Below, piece by piece: positions 1-9,860 of a stretch of DNA of 64,000 bases; position 1 is the stretch's first letter; each line of letters begins with the position of its first letter. Made by a program: the position numbers and the translations under genes. Below the pieces are notes generated by a model. That model saw only the letters and a list, made by a program, of their open reading frames with translations. It did no database searches and was not told the origin of the DNA. Source of the DNA: Gnetum montanum (taxonomy: Eukaryota > Streptophyta > Gnetopsida > Gnetales > Gnetaceae); assembly GCA_015680685.1 (NCBI GenBank), contig MNCI01022386.1, positions 660,146-724,145 of the forward strand, given 5' to 3'.

Positions 1-252
1 GTCTATGAACATATGAAACTCTTGCATAAGATTGAGTACTCCAAACTTCTTTGTTGGTTCTTTAATGAATTGCCTCGCTAGATGTTGCATTATCACTATC
101 TTGTGAAACAGACATGGTTGTGAACCATGTGTAACTTAATTGAATTGAATTTAATTTCTTTTCTATAGGATATATCATTAATACTTGTTACAATGATCTT
201 ATATGATATAACTAATTTAAATAACTAGCACCATCCCTAGCAACGGTGCTTA
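1..252 (-). pseudogene. F1a gag N-terminus and leader (partial)
   Basis: This is the 5' end of a Ty3/gypsy gag reading frame, cut by the window edge. The start codon is read at 115 on the minus strand (MSVSQDSDN...). The next residues, DNATSSEAIH, match the same place in the F1d gag, which starts at 49486. A leader of about 120 bases separates the start from the primer-binding site; it shares the string 'ataactagcaccatccc' with F1d, so F1a and F1d belong to one subfamily. The frame is already broken by a stop (TTTAATG..., minus-strand TAA) about 17 codons in. Gag would form the virus-like particle in the cytoplasm. The assignment rests on within-window similarity, not on a recognised domain in this short piece. 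Confidence 0.6.
234..252 (-). other. primer-binding site of F1a (tRNA-Asp type, diverged)
   Basis: Read on the minus strand this is TAAGCACCGTTGCTAGGGA, directly next to the LTR end. It is a diverged form of TGGCGCCGTTGCCGGGGA in F1e, which is complementary to the 3' end of plant tRNA-Asp(GUC). Confidence 0.75.
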
Positions 253-1067
253 TGATGAGTGGCAAGGTACCCCTACACTCAACCATACGAATACGAGCGT
301 TCACACACGATCTGGTCAAACTCTGTGGACAGGCTAGTTGTGGTATCTAGATAGTTACATGTTGATCACAGTTCTCTATCTTTCCACCTGGACTAGTATT
401 TTCTTTGTCACGTATGGTTTAGTCCAGAGTGAGGTGTATGATGTGATCCTAAACTAGTGCTACTCCTAGAGACAATGGAAAATAATCTTGATTAAACTAA
501 TAAGCAATAGGAAATGAAGTCTAAGCTTGCCTAAGTGTGATGAGCATCCATTCCTTAATCATCCGTACACATCTTGGACCTCGTGCATGACTCCTACTGG
601 GATTACCAAGCATAGATCCTAGGTACGCTACTAGGTTACCAAGTAGTCACACTTAAATGCTCGTGATTAAGATGTACTCATTATGCATTTAACAATAGGA
701 ATAGTAAATTATGGTAAATAAATATTAACTAAGAAAATAATAAATAATAATAACAATTAATAATAACGATTAAACAATTAAAACTAAGTGAATGCTGCAA
801 TGATGAAGTAATCTCGATCTTTATTGGCGATCATGTGCGTGTCCAAGTACATCACACTCGAATAAAGGTTCCGTACAATTACAAGCATCACACTGTGGGC
901 ATACACTTGGGAAAATAGTCTAACTCCTATAAAAAAAACTACAAGAGCTTCCCTACAATTAATCCAAAAGATGCCTAAGTGTGGTAGAAGCACACTTATT
1001 TATAGGCTAAAACAGGCTTCACGTAAATGTGGCCTAGTCGACGCATCGACTATTTAGCGCTTCATCA
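253..1067 (-). repeat. 5' LTR of F1a
   Basis: An 815-bp LTR that begins TGATGAGTGGCAAGGTACCCC and ends CTTCATCA in plus orientation, the usual inverted ends of this family (TGATGAG...CTCATCA). The primer-binding site abuts its left side, so this is the 5' LTR of a minus-strand element. The following five bases, GTAGC (1068-1072), would be the target duplication, but its partner lies left of the window. A degraded TATA-like 'tttatag' lies near 1000. Confidence 0.85.
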
Positions 1068-2415
1068 GTAGCCCAGTTACACCTTAACCATAATACATGC
1101 CCAAGTAGTCAATATAGCCAATAGAACCATATCGTTGAACTGTTACCAGCTGAGGGAAGACATGGGTTCACAAGTCTTACACAAATTCAATTTCACCTTG
1201 AGAACAACTCGAGACGCCAAGCAGTTCATCGCTTTGAAATTTTATCAAGAGGGGTTTCTATTTCATCTTGGGAGATCTGTGTTTTTGTTTCATACATTCT
1301 AGTCAAGCCCATTTACATCAATCTGTGGTGGACAAGGCCACACCACTACCTATTCATTCAACCCAAACGATAGACACAAGTTAAACAACAACATTTTTCC
1401 CATAGGAGGACTGGATCCTCAAGATAGTTTTACATGGAATGGGCTTCACCAACATCTATTACAACTCAAAACACTACACGATTTATCCCTAAAGGGTTTA
1501 CAATAAGGGTGGTCTACTAGAGAACCCCAACAAGGAAGTTCCTCTGAAGCCCCCAAAAGCTGAGTAAGTACATAGGATCATGCCTTGCTTACAAGAAGGA
1601 ACATCAATAGTGCAGCCTTACAAAGGAGGCACCTTGAATTTCACCCATTTAACAACATTCTATCTTTGAAAACAAACGCTAAGAGTTCACAAACATGGGG
1701 CAATTGCTAGGAACAAGTCCCGAGCATCAACTGCTTCTAGGTCCCAAATAGGAGACAACTGTCTCAATACCACCTACCTTATTATTTTAGGAACTAAAGA
1801 GGGAATCCTTCCAAATGGAGAATAACCCCTCATAGAATTAAATATTCACCAAGTAATATCATGCTCAACTCTACTATCCCACTAAGGAGGTGAGAACACC
1901 AACATGAATTAACATTACACTAGAGACATGGGACAATACATTAGGGAGGGACTATGTGATACATTAGTGTACATAAGGGATAGGGTACATGGGAAAATTT
2001 GGGAAGACACCATAGCCTATTAGGCATAAAGAGTCCCCTGTCATGGAATCACACCATAGACCACAAAAGCACAAATAAGTCCCAAGCAATGAGAGTGCAC
2101 CATAGCCCTTAGAAGCACCAAAAGTAATCGGTCACGAAACCACATCCACATGCATAATCATTAGAAGCCCCCAATCATGAGAGCATCGACTCAAGTGTTT
2201 TAAGCACATTCAAGCCAACCAAGCAAGGCCACCAAGGGAAGTCACAATTGTTGTATTTGTAAAGTCATTTATTCAAGGATGGACCACCATCCCAACCTTT
2301 GCAAAGCTGCTCCACGATCGCATCCATCATGGAAGAGCAAGTCTAGGTGCCAATACCCAGAACTCAACTCAAATCCACAGATAGTCATCGCAACATCACA
2401 TTGATTTGAATCTTC
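1068..2415 (-). mobile_element. F3 element interior, left piece (non-coding)
   Basis: No convincing coding sequence on either strand; only short chance reading frames. The style (long unstructured non-coding DNA rich in CA/ACA words) matches 9861-12460, and the two pieces are separated only by F1b with its target duplication, so I read them as one interior of the LTR element whose 5' LTR is at 12461-13018. It behaves like a LARD (large retrotransposon derivative: LTRs and priming sites without genes). The 3' end is outside the window. Confidence 0.5.
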
Positions 2416-2420
2416 ATCAC

Positions 2421-3385
2421 TGATGAGTGGCGAGGTATCCCTACACTCAGCCATATGAAATGAGCATAGCACGTGCGATCTGGTCGAACTCTGCAGACTA
2501 AATGCCTAAACGCCCCATGAAACACTTAGGGTTATTCATTCGTTGTCTTCCCAGACTTACTTGTTATTGTCACGGTGTATGGTTAAGTAAGTCCAAGGTA
2601 TATGATTTTTTTGGTCTTTTCTGGTTTTATCTCCTATGCTAAAGGGTGAAGGGTTGAGAAACTAACTAACTCTAACCAAGGACCTAAGTCTAAATTAACT
2701 AGCGTCAACATCCATTCCCACTTACCGTACACACCCTGAACTATGCAACTGTGGCTACCAAATGCTAATCGTTACTAGGATCACCACACATAATGCATGT
2801 GCTCGAAGTGGTCGTACTGAGGCACCTAACTAGCTTAAGCGTGATGAACAACCAATTTCTTGACTAGCCGTACATATTCGTAGATGCTCATAATCAAGTT
2901 GTACTCATCCTGTGTTCTAGGAGACAAGGGGGAGAGAATCTAATTGCGATTAGTAGCCAATTCCTTAGTTAGCCATACACATTCGTCAATGCTCATAACC
3001 AAGTAGTACTCATGCCGTGCTAACAATAGGTAATAAATAACATGTAATAAAACCTATCCATATACTGCAAGGTTTATCCACAAAGCTCATCTTTATTGTC
3101 GTACACAACTTGCGTTCAGGTACAAAGCTGCTTGAATAAAGATCCATTTACTTGGGGACTCCTACTGTGGGCACATGGAAAATATTCTATCTTTGGGGTG
3201 ATCAATCCGCCAAAGATTCGCTACTTCTAGCCTAGGATGAGAAATGAGGGGAGTGCCACTTCTTATTTATAGATTTGGCAGCAGACCGTGATATCGCGTA
3301 TGCGATATTACATGGGATGCGATATCGTGATGGCTGTGATATCGCATACGCGATATCGCGGTGCATGCGATATCGCATCTCATCA
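2421..3385 (-). repeat. 3' LTR of F1b
   Basis: A 965-bp LTR running from TGATGAGTGGCGAGG to CTCATCA in plus orientation. It holds the TATA box at 3264-3271 and, in the U3 part from about 3288 to 3378, an array of GATATCGC / GCGATATC palindromes. The segment from about 3160 to 3385 matches the surviving end of the 5' LTR at 9672-9855. Confidence 0.92.
3264..3271 (-). promoter_or_regulatory. LTR TATA box (F1b)
   Basis: Minus-strand TATAAATA in the 3' LTR, in the same position as 57693-57700 of F1e and as the equivalent site near 9781-9788 in the other F1b LTR. Transcription would start about 25-30 bases further left in plus coordinates, which sets the U3/R border. Confidence 0.7.
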
Positions 3386-3399
3386 TACCCCCATGACTG
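3386..3399 (-). other. polypurine tract of F1b
   Basis: Plus strand tacccccatgactg, that is CAGTCATGGGGGTA on the element strand, immediately before the LTR TGATGAG. It marks the start of plus-strand DNA synthesis. The core AGTCATGGGGG recurs inside the element at about 3963, 4224, 5600 and 6868. Confidence 0.8.
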
Positions 3400-5660
3400 A
3401 ATGAAAACTCATCCTCGCGTTCCTTATAATAATATCAGGTAAATATGGAATTATTGAGGGGAATGGAACTAATGGGATGACATGTGAACGGATCATTATT
3501 ACAAGACTTGACAAAATTGGTGTTCATGACAACAAGGGTGAACACCTTATTACAATGACATCAGGCCTTTGTTGGCAGCTGAGAAAGAGAAAGAGAGAGA
3601 GAAAGAAGTGTTGCTGCTACCAACACCAAGATTGTGCCTTCATTGAATATCCGTAAGTGCGTCATCGATCTTACTCCTTGCATTGCTGCGTTTAGAACGG
3701 CTCCACTCCAAATGTTTGCTCCAGATCCAATCTGTTGTTTGCATGTTCGTCATTTGCACACACAACACAATCATATATTAGCAAGGGTAATTGAATCATC
3801 ATGTAATTGATACCTTGCTTCGGTGTAAGTCCATTGGCTAGGTTTTGGTATGGCTAATATGGATCTAGGAATATGTGACTGATGACTATCGAAGGTGTAG
3901 GGATTAGGAAGAAAATCAAAAATTTCGGGGCTAGGAGAAAATCGAAAAAAATTAGGCCCCATACCCCCATGACTAATCGCGAACCTTCGGTAGCGTTAAA
4001 ATGGAGAAAGAAAAGGAGTAAGAAAGATAGATAAAAAGGGACAACTATGGCATCGATGAAGTGGATGTCAAGATGGAAATGAACAGTTTAAGTCCATTGG
4101 CTAGGTTGTGGTATGGCTGATATGGATCTAGGAATATGTGACTGATGACTACCGAAGGTGTAGGGTTTAGTAAGAAAATCAAAAATTTTGGGGCTAGGAG
4201 AAAATCGAAAAAAATCAGGCCCCGTACCCCCATGACTAATCGCGAACCTCCGGTAGCATTAGAATGGAGAAAGAAAAGGAGTAAGAAAGATAGATAAAAA
4301 GGGACAACTATGGCATCGATGAAGTGGATGTCAAGATAGAAATGAACAAAAATAAAATTAATTGCACAATGTTAAGGGAAAGAATTTAACTAATGCTCCA
4401 AATAGGAATGTCAGTGGATCCTCCCCAAAGCAGGCTCATGCCCTTAGTGCCCTGACAAACCCACATTCAAAAAGTACGTAGGCCCTGGGAACGTCATTTG
4501 GAACAAGAGTTAAATTCTAAACCACAAGAATTTACCAAAAAGAAAACAATGCATCAACCAAAATATATACACTAATGATACATTCAGCAATGAGGTGAAC
4601 AAGGGATAGAAGGATGGAGAGAAGAGAATGGAATGGAATCCCAAGAACAAGGTGGTGTATAGCCCCATGTGTGTTTGATGATTAATTTGACTTGATGAAT
4701 CTCATTCCAACTCCGGCCTCAAACCAACCACATCCAGTGACTTCGCATCAACGCATTCGGTTAAACCATCCACTTGGGCAACAAGAGTGCACACTCCAAG
4801 AGCCACCACCATTCCGATGGAACAAAGGAGAGAATGGGAAGTGAGAAGGGCCTTAGTTAGAGGGTACACTTTTGGGTTTCATAACTAGTGCTTGTAGCCC
4901 AAGTTTATTTGTCTAAGGGGTGTGCTTTGAATTCTCACTTGGTTTTTTTTTTTTTTTGTGTTTTGTGTTTTTATGCGTGAGAACCACACCATGCAAAGAC
5001 TTCTTATTTTTATTATCTCAACTTCTGATAATTGGGTAACATCGAAACGACAAGAAAACTCAAGAAGAAACATTCAACCACCCAAGAGAATGACCAACAC
5101 AAAAACATCAAGTTCCTTTGAAGTTACACCCTTTTCAATCCATGGTCCTTCCTTAGTTCAATAAATTCCCAAAGACTGATTCATTAAAGTTCTTATTAGA
5201 AAGGGACTATACATTTCAAAGCCGAGAGAAACCATAGAAATTGGTGGATGGATGGATGAAGTGGTCTCATTGCCTGCCAAATCAAAAGAAACATACCTTA
5301 TTATCAACATTGTGACTTAAAGGTAAAAACCAAACATTATCAATCAATATGAAAATAGTTCATACCATCATGAAGAACGCTTATTATGGAACAAACTTAC
5401 AGGGTGGATCACACACACACAAAAATTTAAAAAGTATAACGATGATGTAAAACAAAAACAAGAAAAGTTAAAGAAATTTGTAAAACAAAAAGTAGAAGAG
5501 TTAAGGAAATTTATAAAAAAAAATGTGTAAAAAAAAAATGTTGTAAAACAAAAACTTAAAAGAACTGAGAGCCCCATATGATTAGCATAGGTGGCCATCT
5601 CCCCCATGACTGAGTGGAAAGGGAGAGATATGAAATAATGAGCATCTGTTTGAATTTTGT
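3400..5660 (-). other. F1b 3' non-coding region
   Basis: About 2.3 kb between the protease frame and the polypurine tract with no credible gene. It contains a purine tract at 3582-3608 (pyrimidine on the element strand, ending CTCAG, splice-acceptor-like), a 263-bp tandem duplication, a T15 run near 4942, and an A-rich tract at about 5415-5570. It aligns in order with F1e 62100-64000, so it is a conserved part of the family and not random decay. Confidence 0.7.
3827..4352 (-). repeat. 263-bp tandem duplication in F1b
   Basis: Copy one is 3827-4089 and copy two 4090-4352. Both start 'aagtccattggctagg' and contain 'cccccatgactaatcgcgaacc'. The copies differ at a few positions. F1e has a single copy (about 63440-63700), so the duplication arose within this copy or its recent lineage. 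Confidence 0.9.
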
Positions 5661-5664
5661 AAAA

Positions 5665-6733
5665 GTGCCCAACTTCTCCCAATTGATGATCCTAGATTGA
5701 GGGATGGAAGTTGGCGATGCTCATATTCCAATGTGTCTATGCCTTCATTGTTGGCATGGGTTTCCTTAGTTCATTCCATGCACATTTTTCTGCTCCTTCG
5801 AGTTGTCAACCACGGGGTGTCTACTACTTCTTGTGTGGTTGCTACATACAGGCATCTTTGTTTCAATGTTGCTTGGACACACCTGTTACATGGAGGCATT
5901 TCCTCCATGTCATCACTCGATGAATCACTGTATGTGATGCATGGAACTTTCCTCTTCTCAATCTTTCCACATATGTTTATCTTAGATATTTCCAAGGAAA
6001 GATTGCAGATCCTAAGGCACGCGTCTACTGTACTCAGCCATGCCCTTCCCATTATAATTAGGAAGTCCCCTTCGTTGTTGTTCACATCAATCACTAGAAA
6101 ATCAGCTGGGTAAGACCAACCACACACAGTGGTAATGATGTCCTCCACCAATCCCAAGGGAATGGTGATGGACTGGTCTGCCAGCTCTAGTTGAATTTTG
6201 CTCTTCTTAAGTTGGGGCAGGTTCCAGGCATGATACATCTCTCATGAAATTAAGTTGACTCCGGAACCTGAGTCAAGAAGAGCCCTATGTGGTTTATTTC
6301 TGACGATCTGCAAACAGATTAAGGGACTCCTAAGATCAGTTAGTTTCCTGGGAAGGTGGCCTACCTTGATCCAGTCAGTTACGATATGCGTTAACATAAC
6401 CGTATGCGTTACGCTCTGTTGAACTGAAGGGTGCTCCGAAGTGTTAGATGGTGATGGAGGAGTGTACATGGCCTCAACCGCTTGTTGTTGCGAGAGTTTG
6501 TCTGGGCTTTTGGTTCTAAAGTAAGGTCTTCTCTTGTAACAGTTGTCAGAACCAGCAGCGGGTTGGATATTTACAGCTCTCGCAGCGTGACATTGCTGTG
6601 GTTGAGGAGGAAGTTTCCCTTGAATTGTTGGAGTAGGAGGTGTTATGGGAACTACTTGTTCTGGAAGAGGTGTGGATGGATTAGGAGGATGGAATAAGTG
6701 TGAGATGTCTCTCATAGGAGAAGAAGTCATTCT
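5665..6733 (-). pseudogene. F1b aspartic protease domain (end of gag-pro)
   Basis: A retropepsin-type protease continuous with gag in one polyprotein. The catalytic motif LLDSGSGVNLIS is near 6245-6280 on the minus strand, and the flap/C-terminal part is IIMGRAWLSTVDA near 6030. One in-frame TGA sits directly after NLIS (6239-6241); the same codon is CGC in F1e (SRKM), so it is a nonsense substitution. The frame runs on into sequence that lies after integrase in F1c. Protease would cut the gag polyprotein during particle maturation. Closely similar to F1e 61251-62138. Confidence 0.85.
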
Positions 6734-8908
6734 AAAGTAATCCCAAACTTGTTAGTGACGGTTGGGGGTTGTGTGACCCATAGAGTCACTTGGAGAAATC
6801 GGCTGCTGCACATAATAACCATAAGGATCTGGCTGCTGGTAAGGGTACTCTTGTGTTGGCGGTGGCATCCCCCATGACTATGGGTATTGCCACTGCTGAT
6901 GCTGTCCGATGGGCTATGATGGAGTTCCACTTGGATAATACGTTAAGGGTTGGTGGAACTACCTTGGGTTACCTTGTGGATAAGGTAACCTTCGGGGTGT
7001 TTGCCATTGGTTGAGTCTTGGATTAAGCGCATACACCCCAAACTCCTATAGATGTGAGATGATGGGGCAACATCCCTTAGGATGGTCATAATGGTAGATC
7101 TCACATCCACCGTCATCGTCTGAATCAGAATCCTCAGCCACATCGGAGTTAGTGATTTTTCCCTTACCCTTGTTATGTGCAGGGCCTAAATCTCTCCACT
7201 TTTTCTTACCTTTGTCACTACTTTGTTCTACCTTAGACTCTTCTACAATTTTCAATACTGTTTCAATTCTTGAGTATAAGGAATCCCACATTTGGTCTAC
7301 TTTGACCAATACCTCAGTTGTTAATTTTTGGATCGGCAAATTTTTCCAATTTACCAACTCTTCGATTGGTAACTCATCCTCTTCATTACAAAATTTCACT
7401 CCCTTCTTTCAAAGGGAGGGATCGCGTTTGTACTCTTCTGCACTTTCCCTTTTGTGTAGCTCACCCTCTTCGTTTGCTACTTGCTCCAACAAGCTACGTA
7501 CTTCATGGGCTCTAAGTTGTGAGAGTCTCCCTTGGGCATAAGTCCTAAGGGTTCTTCTAGTTTCATTTCTTAGCCCATCCACGATGTGGCGGAGTTGATC
7601 CCGCTGAGCGTACCCATGGCTCGGGCAACTGTGTAACAATGTGTAATAGCGGGCCATGGCAGCATCCAAGGGTTCATGTGTACCTTGCTTCTAGCCTTGG
7701 ATCTACTTACTCAAATTGGACACTCTGGAGTACATTTGATACTTCTCGTTGAACAGTTCTAGCATCGTACTCCACCTACTAATGGTTTCCGGTTCTAAGG
7801 ACCAGTACCAGCTCTCTGCTTCTTTGGTGAGTGTCCTTGGAAACAACCTAAGTTTTTTCCACTCACTGTCTATATTCTGCAAGGCACAAGCATCGTGGAA
7901 TTCCTATAAATGATTTTGTGGATCAGCATTGTATCCCCCTTCAAATCATGGGATATTATTCATGTCTAAACGCTTGATCCGGCTATCTCTTAAATGCCTT
8001 GTGGGAATCCTAACTGCCTTTGTTATGTCAAGCATACTTTAGGTTGCGAGTAGGGGCTCATCATGATCGTCTCTTTCATGATGCCTATGATGTCTACATT
8101 GTTCCCTACTCTCCCTACGTCCTTGCCCTTGTCCTATCTCTTTACCTTCACGTCAAGTTCTTTCATCCTTTTTACTTTTATCCTCACCTTTGTGTTCATG
8201 GTGGCTACGCCCAGATGTGGAAGGAGAGGATGAGTGATGTGAAGAAGGGGAAGAAGAAGGGGAGCCATTGCCATGACAATGTTTCTTGCCTTCTCTTCGG
8301 TTGCTACGGCCCTGATCGTGGTGACAATCAAAGTGCCCATCCTTAGCATGAGTGGTTGTTCCCTCTATGAATAGCTGGTGTTCACAGGCATCAAAACCAG
8401 GGATATGTATCGTTGATCGTAGGTTCTAATACTCATCCTCCTCACCATTGTTAGGAGGGGGAACATCTTTTGCTAAAGAACCCATGATAAAGGGTTCCTC
8501 ATCTCCTATTTCACTAAGGACATGTGGGGCCTTGCCCTTCGACAATGTATGTTGGCTCTCCTAGTCCCGAATACGTTGGGCATCTGTGGGATGATAATCC
8601 CTTATGTCAAAGTCATCCATAACATATTCTGCAAATAGTTCTTGCATGCCAATCTGTGCTAAGGCACGGAAGAGCATGTTAGGGACTGATCGATTTGGGG
8701 GTAACACGATGTTACCTTGCAAATCTCCCCACCGTAGTTGTTCATCCTAATGGAGAACAAAAGTAAAATTAGGAATATACTCATCGGGATGAGTATATGT
8801 CATTTTATATTGTTTAGGACCTGGCTGATTTTGGTTATGTTTTTTATCTTGCCGACTGTCTCGTGTGTGGTCCTTAGGTGGTGAGTTGCTCTTATGAGAA
8901 GAAGGCAT
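6734..8908 (-). pseudogene. F1b gag (frameshifted)
   Basis: Gag polyprotein for the capsid. The start is the ATG at 8908 (MPSSHKS, matching MASSHEI in F1e). Pieces in order: a disordered charged N-terminal third; the retrotransposon gag domain (RIKRLDMNNIP... at about 7950, then MDAAMARYYTLLH and GRLSQLRAHEVRSLLEQVANEEGEL at 7409-7669); an unusual zinc knuckle of form C-x2-C-x3-H-x4-C (CEIYHYDHPKGCC, with the second Cys changed to Tyr) at about 7060-7100; and a proline/glutamine-rich tail. The frame is interrupted by several stops and small shifts (for example near 7690 and 7910). F1e carries the nearly intact version. Confidence 0.85.
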
Positions 8909-8914
8909 TTTTAT

Positions 8915-9671
8915 NNNNNNNNNNNNNNNNNNNNNNNNNNNNNNNNNNNNNNNNNNNNNNNNNNNNNNNNNNNNNNNNNNNNNNNNNNNNNNNNNNNNNN
9001 NNNNNNNNNNNNNNNNNNNNNNNNNNNNNNNNNNNNNNNNNNNNNNNNNNNNNNNNNNNNNNNNNNNNNNNNNNNNNNNNNNNNNNNNNNNNNNNNNNNN
9101 NNNNNNNNNNNNNNNNNNNNNNNNNNNNNNNNNNNNNNNNNNNNNNNNNNNNNNNNNNNNNNNNNNNNNNNNNNNNNNNNNNNNNNNNNNNNNNNNNNNN
9201 NNNNNNNNNNNNNNNNNNNNNNNNNNNNNNNNNNNNNNNNNNNNNNNNNNNNNNNNNNNNNNNNNNNNNNNNNNNNNNNNNNNNNNNNNNNNNNNNNNNN
9301 NNNNNNNNNNNNNNNNNNNNNNNNNNNNNNNNNNNNNNNNNNNNNNNNNNNNNNNNNNNNNNNNNNNNNNNNNNNNNNNNNNNNNNNNNNNNNNNNNNNN
9401 NNNNNNNNNNNNNNNNNNNNNNNNNNNNNNNNNNNNNNNNNNNNNNNNNNNNNNNNNNNNNNNNNNNNNNNNNNNNNNNNNNNNNNNNNNNNNNNNNNNN
9501 NNNNNNNNNNNNNNNNNNNNNNNNNNNNNNNNNNNNNNNNNNNNNNNNNNNNNNNNNNNNNNNNNNNNNNNNNNNNNNNNNNNNNNNNNNNNNNNNNNNN
9601 NNNNNNNNNNNNNNNNNNNNNNNNNNNNNNNNNNNNNNNNNNNNNNNNNNNNNNNNNNNNNNNNNNNNNNN
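8915..9671. other. assembly gap (757 N)
   Basis: Unknown bases. From F1e the missing part should be the F1b leader (about 145 bases), primer-binding site and most of a roughly 965-bp LTR. That predicts about 160 more bases than the run of Ns, so the gap is probably an estimate. Confidence 0.95.
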
Positions 9672-9855
9672 GGGGACTCCTACTGCGGGCACATGGAAAA
9701 TATTCTATCTCTGGGGTGATCAATCCGCCAGAGCTTTGCTACTTCTAGTCTAGGATGAGAAATGAGGGGAGTGCCGCCTCTTATTTATAGATTTGGCGAC
9801 GGACCACGATATCGCGTACGTGATATCACGGTGCATGCGATATCGTGTCTCATTA
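9672..9855 (-). repeat. 5' LTR of F1b (surviving end)
   Basis: The last 184 bases of the LTR, matching about 3160-3385 (ggggactcctactgcgggcac, TATA-containing ttatttatag, then GATATCGCG palindromes). It ends CTCATTA and is followed by the target duplication ATCAC. Confidence 0.9.
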
Positions 9856-9860
9856 ATCAC

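Larger units (their letters stand above)
2416..9860 (-). mobile_element. F1b: non-autonomous gag-protease LTR retrotransposon
   Basis: A complete minus-strand Ty3/gypsy element bounded by the target duplication ATCAC (2416-2420 and 9856-9860). Order in its own direction: 5' LTR (mostly in the assembly gap), gag from 8908, aspartic protease, then about 2.3 kb of non-coding DNA, polypurine tract, 3' LTR. There is no reverse transcriptase, RNase H or integrase. The protease frame runs into the region that lies 3' of integrase in F1c, so pol has been deleted. F1e shows the same junction. Such an element would need enzymes from an autonomous relative. Confidence 0.9.

Noticed and set aside
5697-6113. 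Plus-strand frame opposite the F1b protease
   Set aside because: Shadow of the protease on the other strand, which has the recognised motifs; the same shadow appears in F1e.
8878-9753. Long open frames across the run of Ns on both strands
   Set aside because: Unknown bases contain no stops by construction; only the few real codons at the edges are sequence.
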